Made by a program: the position numbers and the translations under genes. A stretch of 64,000 bases of DNA, taken from contig NZ_PIPZ01000001.1 in the NCBI RefSeq assembly GCF_003987045.1, forward strand, positions 1,107,545-1,171,544, given 5' to 3'. Below are positions 56,184 through 64,000 of this stretch, piece after piece. Positions within the stretch are counted from its first letter, which is position 1; the number at the start of each line of letters is the position of its first letter. This DNA comes from Pseudidiomarina marina (lineage in GTDB: Bacteria; Pseudomonadota; Gammaproteobacteria; Enterobacterales; Alteromonadaceae). The notes below the pieces were generated by a model. That model made no database searches. It was not told where the DNA came from and saw only the letters and a list, made by a program, of their open reading frames with translations.

Positions 56184-57515
56184 GTGAGACAAACAATGCA
56201 AGTGACACTCCAGCTTCATAATGACGGTGAATGGCAAGACGCCTACAAGCTGCAGATCGAATTACCCGAACAAGGGGCAAGCAGCCCAGTAAAATTCGAG
56301 GTTCTGCATGGCTATGCTGTCAATTATATTGGCGAAAGAAACTCACGTAGTTTTTCCTCGAACTATGAAGTAAACCCAATGGATATCGCCAGCTTCAAAC
56401 GCTGGCCAGCAGTCTTAGATGACGTATTACCGACAGGTTATGCACGTCAAAAGTGGCTAGAAATTCTTGGATTACAACAAGCATCACCAGCAGAACAGGC
56501 AATTTCTCTGCTAACGCAAGCTGCTATCAGCCCAATTGGAAATATTCGAGTCAAAGAGTCCGTCGAGCGAGCGCAAGCCGAAACACACCCAGAACTCGAA
56601 ACAATGAAGTTTTCACAACGCGATGTCGTTGAGCGTGATCACGATTTTCTTGATTATGCTCGTGCACGCGGAGCACTTTCTGGCGGCGCTACTGGTGCAG
56701 GTGGCGCCGCGCCCAAGTTATTATTAAGGCGCACGGACAACCAACAGGTATGGATAGACACCCTACAGTGCGATATCCAAACAGATGCTCATTATTTAGT
56801 GAAGTTTCCCCGTGGCAAAGAGTCCATTCATGCCGATATCCTTCGAGCCGAAGCTGCATATTACCGGATACTCGATGAGTGGTTGAAAATAAACACCATA
56901 GATACCACGCAAATGTTACTTATCGAAGGAGCAAGACAGCCTTCGTTATGGCTGCCACGATTTGACCGAGTACATAACAAAAGCAGCATCCATCGCTATG
57001 GTCTCGAGTCGGTTTATTCGTTATTAAATAAAGAAGCCGGTACCTTCCTACGGCATGAAGATGTTTTAGCTAAATTATGTGGCGTGATTAACTCACAAGA
57101 CTCAGAGTCGATAGTGATTGACTATCTAAAACGTGATTTGTTGAACCTGATACTTGGCAACACCGATAATCATGGTCGCAACATCGCCGTATTAAAAACC
57201 GCGACATCGACCACGCTGGCTCCGGTTTTTGATTTTGCTCCAATGAAAGCTGATCCGGAACAAATCATTCGCACGACCACTTGGTCAAATCAGTTTGAAC
57301 GTGCCGGTCAAGTCGATTGGTTACAACTCTGTGATGCGCTGCAATCATACGGTGACCCAGAACGCTTTAAACATGAGTTGACCGAACTCGCCGAGAAACT
57401 CACCAAGCTGACAGATGCACTTGAACATTACCAAGTGCCGAAATCTATTATAGATTTCCCAGCGTTGGCCCTGTCTTATACCAATGAAAAATTGAAACGT
57501 TGGGGATTACTATGA
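56184..57515 (+). CDS. HipA-like Ser/Thr kinase toxin (first locus)
   Basis: A 443-aa HipA-fold kinase. GTG 56184 follows AGGA at about 8 nt; ATG 56196 is an alternative. The N-terminal small domain is followed by a Gly/Ala-rich loop (GGATGAGGAAPKLLLRR), where HipA has its regulatory serine loop, then AHYLVKFPRG (ATP lysine), LPRFDRV, the catalytic LGNTDNHGRNIAVL and FDFAPMKADP (metal-binding DFD-like). HipA kinases phosphorylate translation factors and induce dormancy. The HTH partner is encoded downstream with a 4-bp overlap, the reverse of hipBA. The pair is bracketed by long family C repeats. Confidence 0.85.
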   Translation: MRQTMQVTLQLHNDGEWQDAYKLQIELPEQGASSPVKFEVLHGYAVNYIGERNSRSFSSNYEVNPMDIASFKRWPAVLDDVLPTGYARQKWLEILGLQQASPAEQAISLLTQAAISPIGNIRVKESVERAQAETHPELETMKFSQRDVVERDHDFLDYARARGALSGGATGAGGAAPKLLLRRTDNQQVWIDTLQCDIQTDAHYLVKFPRGKESIHADILRAEAAYYRILDEWLKINTIDTTQMLLIEGARQPSLWLPRFDRVHNKSSIHRYGLESVYSLLNKEAGTFLRHEDVLAKLCGVINSQDSESIVIDYLKRDLLNLILGNTDNHGRNIAVLKTATSTTLAPVFDFAPMKADPEQIIRTTTWSNQFERAGQVDWLQLCDALQSYGDPERFKHELTELAEKLTKLTDALEHYQVPKSIIDFPALALSYTNEKLKRWGLL

Positions 57516-57793
57516 ATAAACCTGAAACCAATCGATTTGAGTTGAAAGCGGAGCTCATGCAACAAATGCTCCGCGGAGAAATTACGATGGGAGAAGTTGG
57601 TCGGCGAATTCGCACCGAAGGGTTACGCATGAGTCAAGAAGAGGTCTGCAAACTGTTAGGGCTTAGTCGCCAAGTTGTCAGCGACATCGAGAACAACGCC
57701 GGCAACCCTCGACTCGATAGTTTACAAAAGTACTTCAAACTTATGGGCTTCGAAATCGCCCTACTCCCTCGCCAACGCTCGGAATTGAAGTAG
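57512..57793 (+). CDS. Xre-type HTH antitoxin of the first hipA-like locus
   Basis: A 93-aa protein starting at ATG 57512 (overlapping the toxin stop as ATGA). The C-terminal half is a Xre/HipB-type helix-turn-helix: MSQEEVCKLLGLSRQVVSDIENNAGNPRLDSLQKYFKLMGFEIALLP. The stop TAG abuts the family C repeat. As in HipB, it probably binds the promoter and neutralises the kinase. Confidence 0.83.
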   Translation: MNKPETNRFELKAELMQQMLRGEITMGEVGRRIRTEGLRMSQEEVCKLLGLSRQVVSDIENNAGNPRLDSLQKYFKLMGFEIALLPRQRSELK

Positions 57794-57844
57794 GGTGCAG
57801 TCCTTGCTCCGACCCAGGGGCGGAGTAAGGACTGCACCCCACCT
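57793..57844. repeat. Family C repeat, long form
   Basis: GGGTGCAGTCCTTGCTCCG and its inverted copy, ending CACCCCACCT. It lies between two convergent genes, touching the HTH gene stop on the left and the DHH gene stop on the right. Confidence 0.88.
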
Positions 57845-57845
57845 C

Positions 57846-58823
57846 TCACTTATAAAATGCGCGGACAGCGCCAACAAACTCTTCCAGTGCATCAACCGGC
57901 AACGCATTCACCCCACCAGCGCCAGCCCGCCCGCCGCCATCAAACCGCGCACAGATATCCCCAGCGCCCTCAAGGCGAACCTTCGGCGCCCGTAAGCTCA
58001 CGGTCAGCGTGGCGCCATCCCCATTCGGCGTCGCAATCACAATCGCCTGCGATGGATTAGCATGCGCTAAATCATTCCCCAAGGTGCCACTAATGCGGCG
58101 CGCCCACGCTTCAGCAGGCAACATCACCGCACGCACCACATCGTCACAAGCCACGACATCGGCCGTCGCAGCCAACGCCATATCTTCAGCGAAACCACGA
58201 CGCAACACAGCAAACGGCGCATCAACCGCCGAGTCAGCCACCGCATCTAACGGCGAATCGTAAACCATCAACGCCCGAAACAAATCCTCCGGCGCAAAAT
58301 GCAAATCGTCCACCGAGGCGCCATAGCCGTTGTAATTCACCAGCACGCCCAGTTCGCGTAATGCAGAAACCTCCGCAGCAGACAGCCCTAAAGCCGCACA
58401 TTCAGCCTCAGCGACACTATTCAAACTATCGCCAAACGCCGCCGCCACCGACCACAACCGCTGACGCCCATCTAAATAAGCATTCATCAGTAGCCCGGTA
58501 CAAACCGTCGGCGAAAAATCAATCAAGCACTCCAAACGCTCATGCTCAAACAGCGTGCGCGCCTGGTGATGATCGCAATAAAACACCGAAGCGCCCTGCG
58601 ACAACAGACGTCGCAAGTCATCGGTGTTTTTATCAAAAGAAATATCCAACGCATGCACCACGGCATCACGAGCCTGCGAATTGCTCACGCGCCCAAGCAA
58701 CGCATTGTCACGCTTCACACCGCTAATCAACACCTGCGAAGCAGCATCAACCGGAAACACCTTACGCAACTGAATTAAAGAGAAAATACCATCGGCATCG
58801 CCATTAAATACATCAACGTACAT
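57846..58823 (-). CDS. DHH-DHHA1 family phosphoesterase
   Basis: A 325-aa cytoplasmic protein with the DHH motifs [11 protein letters not shown] (motif I), HALDIS (motif II) and YCDHHQ (motif III), and a C-terminal DHHA1-like glycine-rich motif [16 protein letters not shown]. Relatives include NrnA-type enzymes that degrade nano-RNA and dephosphorylate pAp. The ATG lies inside the end of cysC (11-bp overlap), implying an operon. pAp removal would suit a PAPS-making operon, but this is inference. Confidence 0.78.
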   Translation of the reverse strand: MYVDVFNGDADGIFSLIQLRKVFPVDAASQVLISGVKRDNALLGRVSNSQARDAVVHALDISFDKNTDDLRRLLSQGASVFYCDHHQARTLFEHERLECLIDFSPTVCTGLLMNAYLDGRQRLWSVAAAFGDSLNSVAEAECAALGLSAAEVSALRELGVLVNYNGYGASVDDLHFAPEDLFRALMVYDSPLDAVADSAVDAPFAVLRRGFAEDMALAATADVVACDDVVRAVMLPAEAWARRISGTLGNDLAHANPSQAIVIATPNGDGATLTVSLRAPKVRLEGAGDICARFDGGGRAGAGGVNALPVDALEEFVGAVRAFYK

Positions 58824-59412
58824 TCAGCACCCCGCGCGCCACCAGCGCCTGCACCACCTGCTCTGCCGCCTCTTCCACGCTCAGCGAAGCCGTACGTAAA
58901 TGCACCTCCGGCGCTACGGGCGGCTCATACGGCGAACTAATCCCAGTAAAATGCGGAATCTCGCCCGCGCGAGCCTTCTTATACAGCCCTTTCGGATCAC
59001 GTTGCTCGCACACTTCCAAAGGCGTATCGACAAACACTTCAATAAAGTCAGCAGAAGCCAAAGAACGCGCCTGCGCTCTATCGACCACAAACGGCGAAAT
59101 AAATGCGGTGCCGACAATCAGCCCGGCATTGGTCATCAAGTTCGCCACTTCGGTAATGCGACGAATATTCTCAACACGCGAGGCATCGTCAAAGCCCAAA
59201 TCTTTGTTCAGGCCGTGGCGCACATTGTCGCCGTCCAGCACGTAACTATGGCAGCCGCGCTCAAACAGCTTTCTATCTACCGCGTTGGCAATGGTGCTCT
59301 TGCCCGATCCAGACAGGCCGGTATACCAAAGTACGCAAGGCTTGTGACCTTTCTGCGCCGCGCGCTCCGCAGCTGAAACCGAGGCCTCATGCCAGACAAT
59401 ATTTGTAGTCAT
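58813..59412 (-). CDS. cysC: Adenylylsulfate (APS) kinase
   Basis: CysC phosphorylates APS to PAPS. The 199-aa product has the P-loop [16 protein letters not shown] and [16 protein letters not shown], then [13 protein letters not shown] with the phosphoserine-type serine, [22 protein letters not shown] and [14 protein letters not shown] 59412 aligns with the usual start, and ATG 59421 is possible. It is divergent from cysD, with a HipBA locus between. The upstream gap contains a palindrome that could also bind HipB. Confidence 0.95.
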   Translation of the reverse strand: MTTNIVWHEASVSAAERAAQKGHKPCVLWYTGLSGSGKSTIANAVDRKLFERGCHSYVLDGDNVRHGLNKDLGFDDASRVENIRRITEVANLMTNAGLIVGTAFISPFVVDRAQARSLASADFIEVFVDTPLEVCEQRDPKGLYKKARAGEIPHFTGISSPYEPPVAPEVHLRTASLSVEEAAEQVVQALVARGVLNVR

Positions 59413-59483
59413 CTTTAACATCCGATTATTTAAAGATTGAAAATAACGAAAAGGATATCACGAAAATTAAACATGAAATCAAT

Positions 59484-59599
59484 TTATGCGATCGCATAAT
59501 AACATTCGAAAATTGCCACCAAAACACCCATTTTTATGCGATCGCATAAAATCAATTGACAATTGGCATCCTAGCACCTATTTTTATGCTATCGCATAA
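59484..59599 (+). promoter_or_regulatory. Three evenly spaced palindromic operators and promoter of the second hipBA locus
   Basis: TTATGCGATCGCATAA occurs at 59484-59499 and 59534-59549, with a one-mismatch copy at 59584-59599: starts exactly 50 bp apart. TTGACA (59556-59561), 17 bp and TATTTT (59579-59584) form a plausible promoter, with the third palindrome at the -10. The gene start is 17 bp beyond. Array is direct observation; HipB binding is inferred. Confidence 0.75.
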
Positions 59600-59615
59600 A
59601 TTTTTGGTGACTACG

Positions 59616-59852
59616 ATGCTTATTGAAGTGACATCCGCAAAAGAGATTGGCGCCTGGGCGCAGAAAGCTCGCAAAGCACAACAACTTGATCAACTCACTG
59701 CTGGTTCGTTGGCTAACTGCGGCCTCACCTTCGTGAGTCAGTTCGAAAACGGCAAGCCTTCTGTGCAACTGCAAAAAGCGCTGCAAATGCTAGAAACGCT
59801 TGGCGTACGCGTTTATTTAGACGTGCCTGAACAGCTTGCACAGGAAAAGTAG
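59616..59852 (+). CDS. hipB: HipB-like Xre HTH antitoxin (second locus)
   Basis: A 78-aa protein; ATG 59616 follows GGTGA and gives MLIEVTSAKEIGAWAQKARK, aligning with HipB-like N-termini. The HTH reads QLDQLTAGSLANCGLTFVSQFENGKPSVQLQKALQMLETLG. It is followed by a short tail (VPEQLAQEK) instead of the longer HipB arm. The stop precedes the hipA ATG by 1 bp. It is the likely binder of the three palindromes upstream. Confidence 0.88.
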   Translation: MLIEVTSAKEIGAWAQKARKAQQLDQLTAGSLANCGLTFVSQFENGKPSVQLQKALQMLETLGVRVYLDVPEQLAQEK

Positions 59853-59853
59853 C

Positions 59854-61143
59854 ATGACATCACAATCAACCGCTGTAGCCAATGCAGCACGCCAACTCAA
59901 AGTATTCATCAACACAACATACGTTGGCGACGTGCGCGAGAATAACGGTTTGTGGCAGTTTCAGTATGTCGAAAGCTGGTTGAGGCAAGCACACGCGTTT
60001 CCGCTCGCACCCTATTTACCTCTGCAAGCCGAGATACATAGCGACACCGGCACCAACCGACCGGTGCAGTGGTTTTTCGATAACTTGCTTCCCGAAGAAA
60101 TGGCGCGGCAATTATTGGCGAAAGATTTGAAAGTTAGCGTTGAAGATGCCTTTGGCATGCTCGAAGCTATTGGCGGTGAAACCGCTGGCGCACTCACACT
60201 ATTGCCACCCGGACTAGACATTCCAAGCGGCGATATCGCCCTACTTTCCAATGAAGAATTGAGTCAGCGCATTAAAAACTTACCGCGTAGCCCAATGAAT
60301 AATCGGCAGCGCAAGCGTATGTCCCTAGCCGGAGCACAGCATAAAATGTTGGTTGTTCAGCGCCATCACGAGCTCTACGAGCCCATTGGGCAAATGCCGT
60401 CAACACACATTTTAAAGCCCGAGCATTCGCAACCCGACATCTACCACTTTACCGTACGCAATGAGTATACCACCATGACGTTAGCGCACGCTTGCGGGCT
60501 TATTGTTCCCATGGTGGCAATTCATTACGTTCCTCAGGCATACTATTTAGTTGAGCGCTTTGACCGCACAGGGCAGTTTCCTGAACTAAAACGAATACAC
60601 GTGCTTGACGGATGCCAATTGCTGGGGCTTGCGGCCGGCGCAAAATACCGCATGAACACCATCGAAACGCTGCTGCAGCTCAAAGACATGTGCCGTAGTA
60701 AAGGCTTAACTGCGCTGCGCCTATTTCGATGGGTATTGTTTAACTTTTTTACCGGTAATGGCGATGCACACCTAAAGAATTTGTCGTTTAGTTATCAGCA
60801 AGGTGACCTCGAACTGCTGCCGCATTACGATTTACTTTCAACCATCATCTATGCCGATGTAGGCAATAGCCTGAACCAAGAACTTTCCCAGCCTTTGGGC
60901 AATGCAACCTATTTTGGTCAAGTGACGCATGCTGATCTCATCCAAGTTGCCGAACAATTTAACCTCAAGCCTCAAATAGCGGAGCGAGAAATCTCACAGC
61001 TCAAAGCCAAGCTCATTAACGCGATGGATAATGAACTCACCCGTCTTGAGCACAGCCCAAACTACACTGGCAAAGCCGGTGAACTACGCATGCTTCGACA
61101 GCTTCAGTATTTGGCAATACGCCCCCTAACGGAGCAGGTTTAG
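59854..61143 (+). CDS. hipA: HipA-like Ser/Thr kinase toxin (second locus)
   Basis: A 429-aa kinase close to classical HipA length. AGGAAAAG precedes ATG 59854. It has WFFDNLLPEEMARQLLAKDL and EAIGGETAGALTLLP (N-subdomain), the regulatory RKRMSLAGAQHKM loop with an autophosphorylatable serine, HILKPEH (ATP-binding lysine), YLVERFDR, and the catalytic GNGDAHLKNLSF with LPHYDLLST. Antitoxin-first order, unlike the first locus. Expected role is persistence or phage defence; the target is unknown. Its stop TAG abuts a family C repeat. Confidence 0.92.
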   Translation: MTSQSTAVANAARQLKVFINTTYVGDVRENNGLWQFQYVESWLRQAHAFPLAPYLPLQAEIHSDTGTNRPVQWFFDNLLPEEMARQLLAKDLKVSVEDAFGMLEAIGGETAGALTLLPPGLDIPSGDIALLSNEELSQRIKNLPRSPMNNRQRKRMSLAGAQHKMLVVQRHHELYEPIGQMPSTHILKPEHSQPDIYHFTVRNEYTTMTLAHACGLIVPMVAIHYVPQAYYLVERFDRTGQFPELKRIHVLDGCQLLGLAAGAKYRMNTIETLLQLKDMCRSKGLTALRLFRWVLFNFFTGNGDAHLKNLSFSYQQGDLELLPHYDLLSTIIYADVGNSLNQELSQPLGNATYFGQVTHADLIQVAEQFNLKPQIAEREISQLKAKLINAMDNELTRLEHSPNYTGKAGELRMLRQLQYLAIRPLTEQV

Positions 61144-61200
61144 GGTGCAGTCCTTACTCCGCACCCAGGAGGGGTGCGGAGTAAGGACTGCACCCCACCT
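61143..61200. repeat. Family C repeat, long form
   Basis: GGGTGCAGTCCTTACTCCGC and its inverted copy, ending CACCCCACCT, 58 bp, with GCACCC/GGGTGC extending the stem. It overlaps the hipA stop. Confidence 0.9.
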
Positions 61201-61237
61201 CTTCCCCACACCAGCCACATAAGATAAACTCAAGCGC

Positions 61238-62140
61238 ATGAACCAAATCACCCACTTACAGCAACTCGAAGCCGAAGCCATTCACATCATGCGTGAGGTG
61301 GTGGCTGAACTGCGCAATCCGGTCATGTTGTACTCGGTGGGCAAAGACAGCTCGGTGCTGCTGCACATTGCGCGCAAAGCCTTCGCGCCGGGCAAAATTC
61401 CGTTTCCGTTGCTACATGTCGACACCACCTGGAAATTCAAAGAAATGATTGAATTTCGTGACCGCATGGCAGCGAAACACGGTTTTGAGCTCATCACGCA
61501 TACGAATCCCGACGGCATCAGCCAAGGCATCGGCCCGTTCAGCCACGGTAGCGCCGTGCACACCGACGTGATGAAAACCCAAGCGCTCAAACAAGCCCTC
61601 AACAAATATCAATTTGATGCGGCGTTTGGCGGTGCTAGAAGAGACGAAGAAAAGTCACGAGCCAAAGAGCGCATCTATAGTTTCCGCGACAAGAACCATC
61701 GCTGGGATCCGAAAAATCAACGCCCAGAACTCTGGAACATCTACAACGGCAAAGTGCACCCGCAAGAGAGCATCCGCGTGTTCCCGCTGAGTAACTGGAC
61801 CGAACTCGATATCTGGCAATATATCTACCTCGAGAACATCGAAATTCCGCAGCTTTATTTCGCCAAGCCGCGCCCAGTGGTGAAACGCAGCGGCACCTTA
61901 ATCATGGTCGATGACGAGCGCATGCCGCTCGAAAACAACGAAACGCCGGAGCTCAAAACCGTGCGCTTTCGTACCCTCGGTTGCTACCCGCTCACCGGCG
62001 CTATCGAGTCAAGTGCCGCCACGTTGCCGGAAATTATCCAAGAAATGCTGCTCACCACCACCTCAGAGCGCCAAGGGCGCGTGATTGACAACGATGCCAA
62101 CAGCTCCATGGAAAAGAAGAAAATGGAAGGGTATTTCTAA
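61238..62140 (+). CDS. cysD: Sulfate adenylyltransferase subunit 2 (ATP sulfurylase, CysD)
   Basis: A 300-aa subunit of ATP sulfurylase, which adenylates sulfate to APS. It has the PP-loop [17 protein letters not shown], then [20 protein letters not shown] and [18 protein letters not shown], and ends [10 protein letters not shown], as in classical CysD. First gene of cysD-cysN. The preceding gap contains no recognisable Cbl/CysB site that I can identify. Confidence 0.97.
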   Translation: MNQITHLQQLEAEAIHIMREVVAELRNPVMLYSVGKDSSVLLHIARKAFAPGKIPFPLLHVDTTWKFKEMIEFRDRMAAKHGFELITHTNPDGISQGIGPFSHGSAVHTDVMKTQALKQALNKYQFDAAFGGARRDEEKSRAKERIYSFRDKNHRWDPKNQRPELWNIYNGKVHPQESIRVFPLSNWTELDIWQYIYLENIEIPQLYFAKPRPVVKRSGTLIMVDDERMPLENNETPELKTVRFRTLGCYPLTGAIESSAATLPEIIQEMLLTTTSERQGRVIDNDANSSMEKKKMEGYF

Positions 62141-62153
62141 TGAGGAACAAAAA

Positions 62154-63560
62154 GTGAGCCACGCATCGCCATTAATCGAACAAGATATTCTCAAATATCT
62201 ACAACAGCACGAGAACAAAGAGCTGCTGCGTTTTATCACCTGCGGCAGCGTCGACGATGGCAAAAGCACACTCATTGGCCGCCTGCTGCACGACAGCAAA
62301 ATGATCTATGAAGACCAACTGGCAACTATCACGAAAGACTCGAAAACCTCAGGTGACAGAGTTGACCTCTCACTCTTAGTCGACGGCCTGCAATCCGAGC
62401 GCGAGCAAGGCATCACCATTGACGTGGCGTACCGCTATTTCAGCACCGACAAGCGCAAGTTCATCATTGCCGACACGCCCGGGCACGAGCAATACACTCG
62501 CAATATGGCAACCGGCGCCAGCACCAGCGAACTGGCCATAATCTTGATTGATGCCAGCAAAGGCGTACAAACCCAAACCAAGCGCCACAGCTACATCGTC
62601 AGCTTGCTGGGCATCAAGCACGCCATTGTTGCCATTAACAAAATTGATTTAATTAACTACGACCAAGCCCGCTACAAAGCCATTCAAGACGATTACCTGA
62701 AGCTAGCCGGTCAGCTCGATATTCCAGACATCCACTTCGTGCCAATTAGCGCGCTTGACGGTGACAACGTGGTGCACAAAAGCGCGAACACGCCGTGGTT
62801 CCGTGGTCGCACGCTGATGGAATACCTCGAAACACTCGAAATTAATCGCGATGGCGATCACAGCGACTTTCGCTTCCCGGTACAGTACGTGAACCGCGTC
62901 AACACCGCCGAAACACCAAACTTTCGTGGTTACGCAGGCACCATCGCATCGGGCTCGGTGCAAGTAGGCGATACCATTCGGGTGTTGCCATCGGGCAAAA
63001 TTTCAACCATCAAAAGCATTTACACCTTTGACGGCGAGATCAGCCAAGCGCAAGCCCCGCAAGCAGTGACGCTGACGCTGAATGACGAAATTGATATTAG
63101 CCGTGGGGATATGATTGTTGAGAAGAACGCCATGCCGCATATGTCGAGTCGGCTGCGCGCCAAAATGGTGTGGTTAAACGAGGACGGCCTCGTGCCGTAT
63201 AAAGAATACTACTTGAAGATGGGCAGCAAACTCACCACCTGTGTGGTGGAAAATGTACGTTACCGCGTGGATGTGAATACCTTAGAAGAGGCCGATGCCG
63301 AAACCTTGGTGCTCAATGAAATTGGCTTAGTGGATGTAAACGTGCACGAGCGTGTGGTGTTCGATAAGTATCGTATGAACCGCAGCACCGGCGCCTTCAT
63401 TCTCATCGACAAACTCACCAACGCCACCGTCGGCGCCGGCATGGTGCATCAGCCTTTGACCGATCAAACCGCCGCCCCCGGCGAAGTCAGCGAATTCGAG
63501 AAAAACCTCAACGCCTACGTGCGCAAACACTTCCCCCACTGGGGCGCCAAGGAAGTGTAA
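62154..63560 (+). CDS. cysN: Sulfate adenylyltransferase subunit 1 (GTPase, CysN)
   Basis: A 468-aa GTPase that couples GTP hydrolysis to APS formation. I place the start at GTG 62154, behind GAGGA and 13 bp after cysD; an ATG at 62085 would lie far inside cysD. Motifs: G1 [21 protein letters not shown]2 [15 protein letters not shown]3 [13 protein letters not shown] and G4 AINKID. It lacks the C-terminal CysC domain seen in fused CysNC proteins, consistent with the separate cysC gene. Confidence 0.97.
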   Translation: MSHASPLIEQDILKYLQQHENKELLRFITCGSVDDGKSTLIGRLLHDSKMIYEDQLATITKDSKTSGDRVDLSLLVDGLQSEREQGITIDVAYRYFSTDKRKFIIADTPGHEQYTRNMATGASTSELAIILIDASKGVQTQTKRHSYIVSLLGIKHAIVAINKIDLINYDQARYKAIQDDYLKLAGQLDIPDIHFVPISALDGDNVVHKSANTPWFRGRTLMEYLETLEINRDGDHSDFRFPVQYVNRVNTAETPNFRGYAGTIASGSVQVGDTIRVLPSGKISTIKSIYTFDGEISQAQAPQAVTLTLNDEIDISRGDMIVEKNAMPHMSSRLRAKMVWLNEDGLVPYKEYYLKMGSKLTTCVVENVRYRVDVNTLEEADAETLVLNEIGLVDVNVHERVVFDKYRMNRSTGAFILIDKLTNATVGAGMVHQPLTDQTAAPGEVSEFEKNLNAYVRKHFPHWGAKEV

Positions 63561-63616
63561 GGGTGCAGTTTTTACGCCGAACCCGCAGGGTGCGGAGTAA
63601 GGACTGCACCCCACCT
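63561..63616. repeat. Family C repeat, long form
   Basis: GGGTGCAGTTTTTACGCCG and its inverted copy, ending CACCCCACCT. It begins immediately after the cysN stop; the left arm has drifted (TTTTTA for CCTTA). Confidence 0.85.
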
Positions 63617-63633
63617 ACTCAATATTCAACTAT

Positions 63634-63873
63634 TTAATTACAGGCTAATTCTGGAAAGTTCTCTACATAGAAATCTAAAGGCTGAGTGATGATGTCATTG
63701 TAGAAATTATTTAATTCAACGTTTTTTTCCTTGAGACCATAATCCTTTGATCGACCAGAAATATAGTTTCCGATAACGTGAGCATTACTTAACGCTCTAT
63801 TTTTGTGAACGATACAGAAAACAAATTCTACATCTTTAGGAACAAATTTTGACAAAATTTCCCTGAGTATCTC
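63634..63873 (-). pseudogene. C-terminal fragment of an unknown gene, cut by an IS element
   Basis: An open frame of about 79 residues, FVPKDVEFVFCIVHKNRALS in the middle and ending VENFPELACN, runs in from the IS left end without a good start (only a TTG at 63855). It is clearly more AT-rich than the surrounding genes, which suggests a recent import. No family recognised. The rest of the gene should lie beyond the IS, outside the window. Confidence 0.55.
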
Positions 63874-64000
63874 TGTAATCCCCCCGAAAAATCGGAGCAG
63901 TTATAAGTAGAAAATTCCGTTAAACTAAAACGAAGGAGTTTTCTATGCGCAAATCACGATACACAGACAGTCAGATCTTAGCGATTCTGAAACAAAACGA
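63874..64000 (+). mobile_element. IS3-type insertion sequence (left end, truncated by window)
   Basis: The left terminus starts TGTAATCCCCCCGAAAAATC, a TG-leading end typical of IS3 elements, followed at 63945 by the start of the first transposase frame. The rest lies to the right. Confidence 0.75.
63945..64000 (+). CDS. IS3-family transposase OrfA (partial, N-terminus)
   Basis: ATG 63945 follows GAAGGAG and reads MRKSRYTDSQILAILKQN before the window ends. This N-terminus matches the helix-turn-helix OrfA proteins of the IS3 family, normally about 90 aa and followed by OrfB with a DDE domain by programmed frameshift. Confidence 0.85.
   Translation, partial: MRKSRYTDSQILAILKQN

Overview
The window looks like chromosomal DNA of a marine gammaproteobacterium, most probably an Idiomarina/Pseudidiomarina-type member of the Alteromonadales. 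This is inferred from gene order and protein character: the rpsT-murJ-ribF-ileS-lspA-fkpB-ispH block, TonB receptors paired with S9 peptidases, GlyGly-CTERM exoproteins, a DcaP-type porin and acetate-centred carbon uptake. No database search was possible.

Layout. 1-9.3 kb: isoprenoid, lipoprotein-processing, tRNA-charging, flavin and peptidoglycan housekeeping genes on the minus strand, interrupted by a RelE/ParE-Phd toxin-antitoxin pair and by an inverted-repeat element carrying a four-helix-bundle gene; then rpsT and tRNA-Arg(CCT). 9.3-14 kb: a TPR/2OG-Fe(II) oxygenase facing two TPR-sulfotransferases. 14-22 kb: two large TonB-dependent receptors (one frameshifted) around an S9 peptidase. 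22-42 kb: an acetate module with a DnaQ-like exonuclease, a cNMP/CBS/DUF294 protein, ActP and its small subunit, the CrbS-like sensor kinase, the CrbR-like regulator, Acs and a porin; two GlyGly-CTERM exoproteins (one an S8 protease) sit inside it. 42-46 kb: a repeat-rich non-coding stretch, then pgsB-pgsC-pgsW for a poly-gamma-glutamate-type polymer. 46-56 kb: a GGDEF-EAL protein, a beta-CASP nuclease, galE, a frameshifted FlaA1/WbpM-type nucleotide-sugar dehydratase and two Sel1/TPR-like envelope proteins. 56-63.6 kb: two HipA-type toxin loci interleaved with cysC, a DHH phosphoesterase and cysDN (sulfate activation to PAPS). The right edge is the start of an IS3-type element that has cut off a small gene.

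The most striking feature is four families of inverted repeats that fill most intergenic gaps. Family A has 29-bp arms built of four GATATTA-like heptamers. One copy (8294-8757) has perfect arms flanking a gene of the 23S-rRNA-intervening-sequence four-helix-bundle family, while 87-bp copies resemble internally deleted, MITE-like derivatives, one nested in another. Family B has the same four-heptamer plan with CGTTATT units. Family C (half-site GGGGTGCAGTCC) and family D (GTAGCCCGGCG) are hairpin elements that abut stop codons and also lie in frame inside two genes.

Functional links: CrbS/CrbR with Acs, ActP and the porin form an acetate-scavenging circuit, and the same AGAC-N4-GTCT dyad lies upstream of both acs/porin and the actP operon. 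CysD, CysN and CysC make PAPS, which the two TPR-sulfotransferases could use, and the DHH protein overlapping cysC may remove the by-product pAp.
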